A stretch of 64,000 bases of DNA, from NCBI RefSeq assembly GCF_014207935.1, contig NZ_JACHLL010000001.1:1-64000 (forward strand). The letters are read 5' to 3'. A program made the translations under genes and the position numbers. Positions 56,266-64,000 of the stretch are shown here, in pieces; within the stretch, counting starts at the first letter, position 1, and the number at the start of each line of letters is the position of its first letter. Under the pieces are notes generated by a model. That model had not been told where the DNA came from. It worked only from the letters and a program-made list of their open reading frames with translations, and searched no databases. Source of the stretch: Pseudomonas fluvialis. GTDB lineage: Bacteria; Pseudomonadota; Gammaproteobacteria; Pseudomonadales; Pseudomonadaceae.

Positions 56266-58992
56266 TCAATCCAGAAGTCCCAAAGCCTTGGCATGCGCCA
56301 CGGCCTGGGTGCGGCGCTCCACGCCGAGCTTGCCGTTGATATGACGGGCATGGGTTTTGACTGTGTGCAGGGAGATGAACAGGCGCTCGCTGATTTCCTG
56401 GTTGGAACAGCCCTGCGCAATCAGCCGCAGGACGGCCAGCTCACGAGCACTGAGAGCCTCGCCGCCGGCTGTCTGGATAACGGGCGCCTCACTGGCATTC
56501 AGCGGCAACAAGGCCTGCAAATCGCTGCGCAAGGCGCTGGGCGCCCGCAGGGCCAACTGCTCGGCCAACCACTGCGGCTGATGACCGAGTAACTCCTGGA
56601 ATGGCAGCAGGGCACCACCGGCTGCCCCCTGCAAGGCGACCGAGAGACTTTGCTGGGCCTCGCGTTCACGCCCATCGGCGTGCAGCAGCAGGCTCAGCTG
56701 CACCTGCGCCATCACGGCCAACAGCAGCGCCCCGGCATTCTGCGCATGCAGGATCAGCCCCCGCAGGCGCCGCTCCGCCTCGCCCAAATTGCCCTGCAGC
56801 CGCGCCAGGGCCGCCTGCTCCAGCGCCACATGCAGCGGCAACTGCGGATGGAACTCCGGCGCCACTGCGGCCAGGTCGCCACCGTAGGTGTGGGCCATGC
56901 GCTGCAGCCAGGCCTCGGCCAGTTCCAGCTGGCCCTGTTGCAGCCACAGCTCGCATTTCACCAGGGTGATCATGGCCAGATAGAAGACCGGCGGAATGTC
57001 CCAGATGTGCATCAACCGTTCAGCCTCGGCCAGTTGGGCAAAGCCTTCGGCCAGCTGGCCCTGACGGGCCTTGAGACTGGCCAGCACGCAGTAGCCCAGC
57101 AGCAGGCTGATGTCGCGACAGGCACGCGCCTCGGCGATGCCGGCCTGCAGCGCCAAGGTGGCCGCCTCTGGCTGCAGGCGCAGAGTCAGCAAATAACCCC
57201 GGTAGATGTTCAAGCGCGCACGTACCGCATACAGGCGCCCAGCAGACAGGTGCTGCAGGCAGGCAAGCCCCTGCTCGACCTCGTCCTGGGCACGCAGCAC
57301 TTCGCCGCGAGCCTGCAACACGCGGGCACGGTCATAGTGCGCCAGCGCCTCGAACAGCGGATTGCCGATGCGCTGGGTCAGCTCCAGCGCATCGCGGTTG
57401 AGGCCGCGTGCGCGCCACAGATCGCCACGCGCCACCGCCAGGTTGGCCAGGGTCGACAGGCACATCAGGCGCTGGCCGTAGCGGCCTTCGGACAATGCCG
57501 CCAGCGCGGCGGCGCAATACTGCTCGGCCGTGCCCATGTCGCCGCGGGCGCGGGCGATCACGCCGCTCAGGGCCAGCCACTGGCCCAGCAGCTCGCCCTG
57601 CTCCTGAGCCGAAGGCGCCGGCAGGAAACGACCGAGCTGGCCGATCAGATCCTGCGCGGCGTCCAGCTGGCAAGCCAACGCCAGCACCCAACTGTACAGC
57701 ACGATCAAGCGCGGCGAGCTGGCCAGCAGACTATCCGGCAGGTCCATCTTCCAGCGCAGCAGCATGGCTACGTTCTGTTCGGCGAGCAGTTGCTCCTCGG
57801 AGAGGTTCTGCACCAGGCTGGCCGCCACATCCGGCTGGCCGGCGCGTAGGGCCTGCTCGATAGCATCGTCCAGCAGACCCTGGCTGCTGAACCAGCGACA
57901 GGCACGCAGATACAGGCTGGCAGGCGGCACGCTCAGGCGATGGGCCGGACGCGAGCGCAACAGGTCGGAAAACAGGTGGTGATAACGGAACCACTTGCCC
58001 TGCTCATCCAGCGGCACCAGAAACACCTGATGCTCGCGCAGGTGCTCGAGCAGCGCGGCGCTGTCATGGGCATCGCGCACGGCATCACACAGCTCGGCGC
58101 AGAAGCGCTCCTGGCAGGCGGTTTCGTAGAGAAAGCTCTGCAACTCGACGGGCAGCCGCTCGATCACTTCCTCCAGCAGGTAGTCGCGGATCAGGCCTTC
58201 GCCGCCATGGGGCAAGGCACCGCCGGATGCCGTATCACCCTGCTGAGTGAGCAACCACAGACGCAAGCCGGCGACCCAGCCCTCACTGCGCGCCAGCAGC
58301 CCTTCCAGCTCGCCGCGCGGCAGGCTGGTGCCCTGTTCGGCGAGTACCGCGGCACTTTCCTCGGCGGTCAGGCGCAGGTCCTGTTCGGTGAGTTTGAGCA
58401 ACTGCCGTGACAGACGCAGGCGCGCCAGATGCCAGTCGGGGCGCTGGCGACTGGTGACCAGCAGCACCAGCCCCGCCGGCAGGTGGTTGAGCAGAAACTG
58501 CAGACAGCGGTCGAGCACCGCGCCCTGGGCCAGATGATAGTCATCCAGCACCAGCAGCACCGGCTGATCGCCGTGCAACTGCGCAGCCAGCTCATCGAGC
58601 AGACTGTCCAGGCATTCCTCATAGGCAAAGGGCTGGTGCCGCTGACGCAGCTTGAGCATGCCCAGCGCCTGCTCGCCCAGTTGCGGGAAGCACTGACGAA
58701 GGGTTTCCAGCAGGCGTTCGAGGAAGCGGCCGGGGTCGCCATCGCGACTGCTGAGCGGCAGCCACAGGCTGCGCCAAGGCGACGGCAGGTGTTCGCAGAA
58801 CTCGCTGGCCAGGGAACTCTTGCCGAAGCCGGCCGGTGCGCAGATCAGCAACAGCCGTCCATCGAGCCCTTGCAGCAGGCGCTGGCACAACCGTGGGCGT
58901 GGCACATAACCGGCCGGCAGCGGTGGACGAAAAGTCGGGGCAGCCGTGGTCAGGCTGATGGGACTGAGCGAGGTACGGGACAGGTCATTCAT
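56266..58992 (-). CDS. MalT-like LuxR family ATP-dependent transcriptional regulator
   Basis: 908 residues of the large LAL/MalT regulator class. Walker A APAGFGKSS (52-60), Walker B VLLVLDDYHLA (about 145), a long TPR-like helical repeat region (about 400-820) and a C-terminal LuxR HTH (LSARELAVLRLIAQGCSNQE, then KTHARHINGKLG). Such proteins activate catabolic or oxidative-stress genes on binding an inducer. It stands alone; no sugar operon is nearby. ATG 58992 is the start. Confidence 0.9.
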   Translation of the reverse strand: MNDLSRTSLSPISLTTAAPTFRPPLPAGYVPRPRLCQRLLQGLDGRLLLICAPAGFGKSSLASEFCEHLPSPWRSLWLPLSSRDGDPGRFLERLLETLRQCFPQLGEQALGMLKLRQRHQPFAYEECLDSLLDELAAQLHGDQPVLLVLDDYHLAQGAVLDRCLQFLLNHLPAGLVLLVTSRQRPDWHLARLRLSRQLLKLTEQDLRLTAEESAAVLAEQGTSLPRGELEGLLARSEGWVAGLRLWLLTQQGDTASGGALPHGGEGLIRDYLLEEVIERLPVELQSFLYETACQERFCAELCDAVRDAHDSAALLEHLREHQVFLVPLDEQGKWFRYHHLFSDLLRSRPAHRLSVPPASLYLRACRWFSSQGLLDDAIEQALRAGQPDVAASLVQNLSEEQLLAEQNVAMLLRWKMDLPDSLLASSPRLIVLYSWVLALACQLDAAQDLIGQLGRFLPAPSAQEQGELLGQWLALSGVIARARGDMGTAEQYCAAALAALSEGRYGQRLMCLSTLANLAVARGDLWRARGLNRDALELTQRIGNPLFEALAHYDRARVLQARGEVLRAQDEVEQGLACLQHLSAGRLYAVRARLNIYRGYLLTLRLQPEAATLALQAGIAEARACRDISLLLGYCVLASLKARQGQLAEGFAQLAEAERLMHIWDIPPVFYLAMITLVKCELWLQQGQLELAEAWLQRMAHTYGGDLAAVAPEFHPQLPLHVALEQAALARLQGNLGEAERRLRGLILHAQNAGALLLAVMAQVQLSLLLHADGREREAQQSLSVALQGAAGGALLPFQELLGHQPQWLAEQLALRAPSALRSDLQALLPLNASEAPVIQTAGGEALSARELAVLRLIAQGCSNQEISERLFISLHTVKTHARHINGKLGVERRTQAVAHAKALGLLD

Positions 58993-59109
58993 CCGCCGCG
59001 CGGGTCTCTGGTTCTGGCAGAAATTGCTGCGGGCAGACTAACCAGTTGGCGAGGCGCAGAAAAGCCCCAAAGACGCCATCTTGCCCATGCGGCAGAGCGC
59101 CAGACGCGC

Positions 59110-59328
59110 TCAACTAGCCGCGCGAATGCCCTGGGACAAGCCAAACATCAGCAGCAGGAGGTCATTCTGCGCCGGCTGTGCGGCCAGGTCTGGCGTACTG
59201 ACCGGTACCGCACAACGCGCGGTGCTGCCGACCACCTTGAGACCCGGCTCCTGCCAGGCCGCTACCGCAGCACCCAGCGTGCCCAGCGACAGGACGAGAA
59301 ACAAAGCTCGAGTAGTTTCTAGCTTCAT
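59110..59328 (-). CDS. Small hypothetical exported or membrane protein
   Basis: 72 residues from ATG 59328 with GAGG about eight bases upstream. N-terminal hydrophobic helix (about 6-24, RALFLVLSLGTLGAAVAAW) suits a signal anchor; the rest has one Cys and the hydrophobic C-terminal NDLLLLMFGLSQ. The frame is open further upstream but unsupported. It lies downstream of colS on the same strand with a 120-bp gap. No family recognised. Confidence 0.65.
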   Translation of the reverse strand: MKLETTRALFLVLSLGTLGAAVAAWQEPGLKVVGSTARCAVPVSTPDLAAQPAQNDLLLLMFGLSQGIRAAS

Positions 59329-59448
59329 ATCCGCAACCTCTTGAAAAAGAAGCAACACACCTGTCAGAACACTAGTTCAGAAGGTCTCCACGGCCAGCAC
59401 CAACTGACCAACGGTGGCCACTGTGCCCGGCTCGCCATGAAAAAAGTG

Positions 59449-60723
59449 TCAAGCCGGGAGTAATCGAACGTAGAAACGGCAGCCATGCGGCTGCGCTTCA
59501 GTAAGCAGCACCTGCCAGCCCTGCAGGTGACAGATGCGCTGCACCAGCGACAGGCCGACGCCCTTGCCCTCGCCACCGGCCTGGGCACCACGCTGGAAGG
59601 CCTGGAACACCGCATCCTGAAACTCCGCGGGGATGCCGATCCCACTGTCCTCGACAACAAAACCCTCGGCACTGAGGGTTAGCGCGACATGGCCGCTCTG
59701 CGTGTAGTGCAGGGCATTGCGCAGCAGGTTGCTCAGCACGGTGCGCAGGAACGGTCCGTGGTACAGGCCAGCCGAGGTCTCCGACGGGGCGTAGTCAAAG
59801 CGCAGCCCCTTGCTCTCGATCTCCCCGCGCCACTGCCCGGCCAGCTCGTCGGCTACCTCACGAAGGCTCTGCTGGGCGGCATGCGCCACCTGCTGGTGCT
59901 CGGCACGCGCCAGTAACAGGAAGGTCTGTGCCAGATCACGCATCTCCTCGCAGGAACGGGCAATCTTGCCGAGGTGACCTTGCTCGCGGGCGCCCAGAGC
60001 CGGGTTGGCCTGGAGCAGTTCGCAGGAGGTGGCAATGACCATCAGTGGCGTACGCAGTTCATGACTGACATCGCTGGTGAACAGCCGCTCGCGGGTCAAA
60101 GCCTGGCGTAGTTGCCCCAGCGTGTCATCGAAGGCCGCCGCCAGTTGTCCCACCTCGTCAGACGGAAACTGAGGTGCCAGGGCCGGCGCCTCGCTGAGCT
60201 GCTGCTCGCGCCGGCGCACCTTGGCCGCCAGGTTGATCAGCGGCGCCATGACCCGACGCGCCATGAACACACCCAGACCGCTGGCCATGGCCACGCTGAT
60301 CAGGAAACCGACCAGTACGACTCCGAACAGCACATGCTCGCGCTCCTCGAAATCGCTCTGGTCCTGCAGCAAGGCATAACGGCGCCCGGCCACCTCGCGA
60401 ATCACCGCGTGATAGGCCTTGGGCGGACGAAATACCTCATGAAAGCCCTGGCTGAGGTCCTGCAGGTCGGCGGGCATGGCAAAGTCACCCGGCCCGCGGG
60501 AGATATAGAACAGCTGGTCGCGCTCCGGACGGTGCCGCCAGTTCTCCATACTGTCCATGCGTAACAGACGGTCGAGATCGCCCCCCAGCGTCTGGGAGAT
60601 CAGGCGTTCCTCGATCATGTACACCGTACCGACAATACCCAGGGCAAAGGCCCCGGCCACCAGCGTGGTCATCACCACGAAGGCAATGACGATGCGCTGT
60701 GCCAGACCGGGCTTAAACCACAT
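59449..60723 (-). CDS. colS: Sensor histidine kinase ColS
   Basis: Kinase of the ColRS system, which in Pseudomonas senses excess Zn and Fe and protects the membrane (and affects polymyxin resistance). 424 residues from ATG 60723, with helices at about 12-35 and 132-152. The periplasmic loop holds the metal-sensing ExxE motif as EERE (126-129). HAMP, H-box SHELRTP (His221) and ATPase boxes (NLLRNALHY, GIGIP) follow. The gene overlaps colR by 11 bp. Confidence 0.92.
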   Translation of the reverse strand: MWFKPGLAQRIVIAFVVMTTLVAGAFALGIVGTVYMIEERLISQTLGGDLDRLLRMDSMENWRHRPERDQLFYISRGPGDFAMPADLQDLSQGFHEVFRPPKAYHAVIREVAGRRYALLQDQSDFEEREHVLFGVVLVGFLISVAMASGLGVFMARRVMAPLINLAAKVRRREQQLSEAPALAPQFPSDEVGQLAAAFDDTLGQLRQALTRERLFTSDVSHELRTPLMVIATSCELLQANPALGAREQGHLGKIARSCEEMRDLAQTFLLLARAEHQQVAHAAQQSLREVADELAGQWRGEIESKGLRFDYAPSETSAGLYHGPFLRTVLSNLLRNALHYTQSGHVALTLSAEGFVVEDSGIGIPAEFQDAVFQAFQRGAQAGGEGKGVGLSLVQRICHLQGWQVLLTEAQPHGCRFYVRLLPA

Positions 60724-61399
60724 CGGCAGGCTCCGCCAGCAGTCGATAGCCGACGCCATGCACGGTGTGCAGCAGCGGCTGAGCAAAGGGCTTGTCGATC
60801 ACCTGGCGCAGCTGATGAATGTGGCTGCGCAGGCTGTCGCTGTCCGGGCAGTCGTCGCCCCAGATGGCTTCCTCCAGCGCATCGCGACGTACCACGTTGG
60901 GACTGCGCTGCATGAGGATTTCGAGGATTTTCAGCCCCAGCGGATTGAGTTTGAGATGCCGCCCGCTGCGACTGACCTCGAGGGTATCGAGGTCATACGC
61001 GAGATCGCCGACCTGCAGCTGGCGCTTGCCCATGCCCTGACTGCGGCGCAGCACCGCCTCAATCCGCGCGGCCAACTCGGAAAGGGCAAAGGGTTTCAGC
61101 AGGTAGTCATCTGCGCCACTGCGAAAGCCCTGCAGACGGTCATCCAGTGTATCGCGGGCGGTGAGCATGATCACCGGCGTGCTGCTGCGCGCTTCCTCGC
61201 GCAGACGCTGACACAGGGTAAAACCGTCGATGCCGGGCAGCATGACGTCCAGCACCAGCAAATCGAAGTGCTGGCTGCTGGCCAGTTTCAGACCACTGAG
61301 GCCATCCTGCGCGCAGTCGACGGTATAGCCCTTGAGCGTCAGGTAATCGGCCAGATTGGCCAGGATGTCGCGATTGTCTTCGACCAGCAGGATACGCAT
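60713..61399 (-). CDS. colR: Response regulator ColR
   Basis: 228-residue OmpR-type regulator, partner of ColS. Receiver domain with phospho-Asp51 (LVLDVMLPG), Thr/Lys pocket (MLTARD, LLKPF), and winged-helix DNA-binding domain (EEAIWGDDCPDSDSLRSHI, VHGVGYRL). ATG 61399 has GGGAGG upstream. First of the colRS unit; homologues control membrane-lipid and LPS genes. Confidence 0.93.
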   Translation of the reverse strand: MRILLVEDNRDILANLADYLTLKGYTVDCAQDGLSGLKLASSQHFDLLVLDVMLPGIDGFTLCQRLREEARSSTPVIMLTARDTLDDRLQGFRSGADDYLLKPFALSELAARIEAVLRRSQGMGKRQLQVGDLAYDLDTLEVSRSGRHLKLNPLGLKILEILMQRSPNVVRRDALEEAIWGDDCPDSDSLRSHIHQLRQVIDKPFAQPLLHTVHGVGYRLLAEPADVV

Positions 61400-61458
61400 G
61401 CTTACCTCCCCCACAGAGGGACGCAGCATACCGCGAGAGGCTTAGCCCTGGCTTAACT

Positions 61459-61683
61459 TCAGCTCGCCAACAACCATTGCCGGGGTGTTGGCAGAGACGG
61501 CAGAACGGCCTCCTGAGGCAAAGGCTGCCCCAGCCAGGACAGGGAAAATTCGCTAACCTCGACCCAGTTCCCGACCTCCGGACGCTGTCGGGCACAGCGC
61601 ATGACCAGGCAGCGCTGCTCGGCATCCAGAAGAACGAACTGGCGCCACGGCGCCGGGCGAAACAGCATGAGTAAGGCCAGCAT
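61459..61683 (-). CDS. Small hypothetical protein upstream of colR
   Basis: 74 residues from ATG 61683 with GGAGG eight bases upstream; a GTG at 61692 overlaps that RBS and is less likely. Short hydrophobic N-terminus (MLALLMLFRPAPW), then a beta-like stretch (QFVLLDAEQRCLVMRCARQ). No family recognised. It ends 60 bp before colR on the same strand and could be its leader gene. Supported mainly by the RBS and position. Confidence 0.55.
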   Translation of the reverse strand: MLALLMLFRPAPWRQFVLLDAEQRCLVMRCARQRPEVGNWVEVSEFSLSWLGQPLPQEAVLPSLPTPRQWLLAS

Positions 61684-61817
61684 GGGCAACACCTCCGGGA
61701 ACTGCAGCAGTTATCGCCAATCCAAGTGACACGCGCATGACAGCGCCGCGCACTGCCACTGCGGCCAGGCGCTCGGTATACTGCCGGCCATTTCCCATCC
61801 ATCGTGGAGAGTCACGC

Positions 61818-62399
61818 ATGCTGCACCGTCTGTTGCTCGGAGTGTTCACTGTTGCCAGCCTGAGCCTCGCCGGCTGCGCCCTCAGCCCGCAACAACTGGA
61901 GCCGCAACCGCTGCTCAATGGTCCGTTGATGGCCGTCGGCCAGGGCCAGCCGGTCTCGGTCAAGGTGGTCGATGGCCGCCCCTCGCCAGTGCTGGGCAGC
62001 CGCGGCGGCCTGTACGCCGAAACCAGCAATATCACGGTCAATGGCCAGACCCTGCTGCCGCGCCTGCAGGCCCAGGCCGACGCCGGCGTACGTCTGCTCG
62101 GCTTTACCCCGACGCCCAATGCCTACAACGCACCGCAGATCACCCTGACCCTGGCCGAACTGACCTACCAGTCGCCCAAGGACGGCTCCTACGTCACCGA
62201 AGCCAACATCAAGGCCGTCTTCCGCGCCGACGTACAGAACAACGGGCGCCGCTACTCCGGCCGCTACTCGGCGGCCCTGAACCAGCGTTTCGGTATGGCG
62301 CCCAACGAGGAAACCAACAGCAAGCTGGTCAGCGATGTACTCAGCGATGCGCTGACCCGCGTCTTCAAGGACCAGAGCATTGGCCAGGCCTTGCGCTGA
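61818..62399 (+). CDS. yajG: YajG family lipoprotein
   Basis: 193-residue lipoprotein: lipobox SLAGC (Cys near 18) and the YajG domain (VKVVDGRPSPVLGSRGG, TLTLAELTYQ, NEETNSKLVSDVLSDALTRV). GGAG lies about ten bases before ATG 61818. Periplasmic-side outer-membrane lipoprotein of unknown role, conserved across gammaproteobacteria. A terminator follows 21 bp after the stop. Confidence 0.88.
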   Translation: MLHRLLLGVFTVASLSLAGCALSPQQLEPQPLLNGPLMAVGQGQPVSVKVVDGRPSPVLGSRGGLYAETSNITVNGQTLLPRLQAQADAGVRLLGFTPTPNAYNAPQITLTLAELTYQSPKDGSYVTEANIKAVFRADVQNNGRRYSGRYSAALNQRFGMAPNEETNSKLVSDVLSDALTRVFKDQSIGQALR

Positions 62400-62420
62400 A
62401 GGCTTTCGCCCGGAAGAAAG

Positions 62421-62445
62421 AGCCCGCAAAAGCGGGCTTTTTTTG
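62421..62445 (+). terminator. Terminator after yajG
   Basis: Stem AGCCCGC / GCGGGCT with an AAAA loop and seven T. Confidence 0.88.
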
Positions 62446-62569
62446 TACCGTTGACTATCACCACCGCCCCATAACGGCACGCAGATCAACGCTGGTAGCC
62501 ATCAATCATGAAGCGATGAGATAGCGGCCTATACTCAAGGAGAAGTCGCCTCCGCCGCGAGAGTTTTTC

Positions 62570-64000
62570 ATGCCCCTGCGCCGCCGCCTGCTCCTGTTGT
62601 TTCTGCCGCTGATGCTGATCAGCCTGTGCGCCGTGTGGCTGCTTAGCCAGCACCTGTTGCTGCAGCGTTTCGATCAGCTGGACGCCGATCATCTGGCCGA
62701 ATCGGCCAACCAGCTGCACCGCGAGCTGCACCAGCAGATGGAACACCTGCAGACCCTGAGTCGCGACTGGGCCTGGTGGGATGACAGCTATCGCTTCGTC
62801 GAGCAGCGCAATCCGGAATACCGCAGCAGCAACCTGACCCTGGATACTCTGGACAACCTCGGCCTGCACTTCATCCTGCTGTACGACCATCAGGGCCGCC
62901 TGATCGAAGAGATCTGGCATGTACCCGAAGCCGAGCAGTTGCCCGGACTGCAACTGGATCGCCAGCACGACCCGACACTGGTCAAGCTGCGCACCCTGAA
63001 CCAGTTGGCTCGCAGCGGCTTCAACCAGTATCGCGAAAACCCTGCCGACAGCCTCACCGAGTGGTTCGACCTCGACCGCCACCCCTTGCTGGCCACCAGC
63101 TCGCCGATCAGCAACTCCGATGCCGACAAGCGCCCCAATGGCATTCTGGTGATGGGGTTCTTCATCACCAGCGAATGGCAAAAAGGCCTGGAGAATCGGC
63201 TGCTGCAGAAGCTGGTGCTGGAAGACAACCCCAGCGCTCCGGGCAAAGCCTTCGCACTCGATATCCACAGCAAGCAGATGCGCAGTCAGGCCTGGCTGAC
63301 ACCGCGTCTGCTGGTCGGCAATCTTCAGGAAACCCGCCTGAGCATGGTTACCCAGGAGGGGCAGCCAGCCCTGAGCCTGTTACTGAGTCGCGACCGGCCG
63401 ATCTACCGCCAGGGCCAGCAGGTGATCAACCTGTTCTTTACCGGCGTGCTGCTGATCATGCTGATCAGCGCCGGCATCGGCTACCTGGGTCTGGAGGTCT
63501 GGGTCCTGCGGCGCCTGCTGCGCATGCACCAGCAAGTCGGACAGATCGGCCAGGACAACCAGCGTGAACGCCTGACGATGGAAGGTCGCGATGAGCTGGG
63601 GCAACTGGCCGGTGAGATCAACCACATGCTCGAACGGGTCGAGCAGAGCGAAAGCCGTGACCTGGCGATTCTCAACAACATCCAGGATGGCTTCTTCGAA
63701 CTGGACACCAACGGCCGGGTCCTGACCGCCAATCCGGCCCTGGAAAAGATGCTCGGCTACCCGGGCGGCGCACTGGAGAACATGGACATGCTGCAGGCAT
63801 TGAGCGCCGAGGACGCCGTGCGTGCCCGCGAGCTGTTCCGTGAAGCCATCCACAGCGATGGCAATACGGTGATCAGCGTGCCCTTACAACGGCGCAATGG
63901 CAGCTATGGCCATTTCGAGGGGCGATTCTCACCCATCCGTGACAGCCACGGCACACTGCTGGGCTACCGCGGCATCGTGCGCGATGTCAGCGGCCAGGTG
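62570..64000 (+). CDS. CHASE4-like/HAMP/PAS sensor protein, C-terminus beyond the window
   Basis: An open frame of 477 codons from ATG 62570 (AAGGAGA further upstream) that runs off the right edge. Transmembrane helices at about 8-26 and 285-305 enclose an extracellular domain whose segments (LSRDWAWWDDSYRF near 64-77, LLYDHQGRLIEE) fit CHASE4. HAMP (about 310-360) and a PAS domain (about 365-477, LAILNNIQDGFFELDTNG) follow. The missing part is most often GGDEF and EAL in such proteins, which would make this a c-di-GMP enzyme, but this is inference. Confidence 0.85.
   Translation, partial: MPLRRRLLLLFLPLMLISLCAVWLLSQHLLLQRFDQLDADHLAESANQLHRELHQQMEHLQTLSRDWAWWDDSYRFVEQRNPEYRSSNLTLDTLDNLGLHFILLYDHQGRLIEEIWHVPEAEQLPGLQLDRQHDPTLVKLRTLNQLARSGFNQYRENPADSLTEWFDLDRHPLLATSSPISNSDADKRPNGILVMGFFITSEWQKGLENRLLQKLVLEDNPSAPGKAFALDIHSKQMRSQAWLTPRLLVGNLQETRLSMVTQEGQPALSLLLSRDRPIYRQGQQVINLFFTGVLLIMLISAGIGYLGLEVWVLRRLLRMHQQVGQIGQDNQRERLTMEGRDELGQLAGEINHMLERVEQSESRDLAILNNIQDGFFELDTNGRVLTANPALEKMLGYPGGALENMDMLQALSAEDAVRARELFREAIHSDGNTVISVPLQRRNGSYGHFEGRFSPIRDSHGTLLGYRGIVRDVSGQV

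Overview
The window is chromosomal DNA of a high-GC gammaproteobacterium and almost certainly a Pseudomonas (sensu lato). Evidence is the gene content and order recX-recA-pncC-mutS-fdxA-rsmZ, olsBA, argP/argO-sodB-bifA, mexVW and colRS, together with a GacA upstream activating sequence and Pseudomonas-style short terminators. Coding density is high. I saw no rRNA, tRNA, CRISPR array, prophage or large accessory island.

Layout. (1) 1-110: the tip of an insertion sequence that runs off the left edge and abuts recX. (2) 112-5730: DNA repair block recX, recA (with LexA box), pncC and mutS, then fdxA and, convergent with it, an RsmZ-type regulatory RNA with a perfect GacA box. The gene next to the GacA box is aapP and not rpoS, the neighbour I would expect. 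(3) 5728-9908: aapJQMP amino-acid ABC transporter on the minus strand, with two stable hairpins between aapJ and aapQ. (4) 10255-18374: carboxylesterase, cNMP-domain diguanylate cyclase, membrane dipeptidase, rhlB, a sensor kinase/HD-GYP pair and a ribbon-helix-helix protein. (5) 18417-24872: mostly minus-strand housekeeping and stress genes (DJ-1 family, lipoprotein, PLD/cardiolipin synthase-like, YceI, serine hydrolase, ODP-type metallo-hydrolase, acyl-CoA dehydrogenase-like). (6) 25008-26633: olsBA for ornithine lipids, followed directly by a 140-bp palindromic MITE-like element flanked by TGA. (7) 26800-34899: coiled-coil membrane protein, small unknown protein, epimerase, chemoreceptor, saccharopine dehydrogenase-like protein, argP/argO divergent pair and sodB. 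(8) 35082-43947: bifA, a GIDE-like/LemA pair and an iron-associated group (imelysin, di-haem oxidoreductase, second imelysin, DUF1513 protein) behind a Fur-like dyad. (9) 44028-50012: chemoreceptor and mexVW. (10) 50068-64000: OmpA lipoprotein, metallo-hydrolase, AraC, ferritin-like hydrolase, alpha/beta hydrolase, TetR, a MalT-type regulator, colRS, yajG and the start of a CHASE4-like/PAS sensor cut by the right edge.

How the genes work together. Signalling is the dominant theme. Cyclic-di-GMP is made or broken by the cNMP-GGDEF protein, the HD-GYP regulator and BifA, and the truncated PAS sensor may belong to the same set. RsmZ would tie this to Gac/Rsm control. Envelope adaptation is the second theme (OlsBA, ColRS, PLD, OmpA lipoprotein, MexVW). 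Iron handling is the third (icmP group, sodB, fdxA).

Most of the window is ordinary core genome. I did not find a convincing new multi-gene system. The observations most worth checking are the rsmZ locus and its altered neighbour, the MITE-like element sitting on a stop codon, the iron-linked imelysin group with a paralogue that lost its motif histidine, the long hairpins inside the aap operon, and the GIDE-like/EF-hand/LemA pair. Comparisons with other Pseudomonas gene orders are from memory and were not searched.
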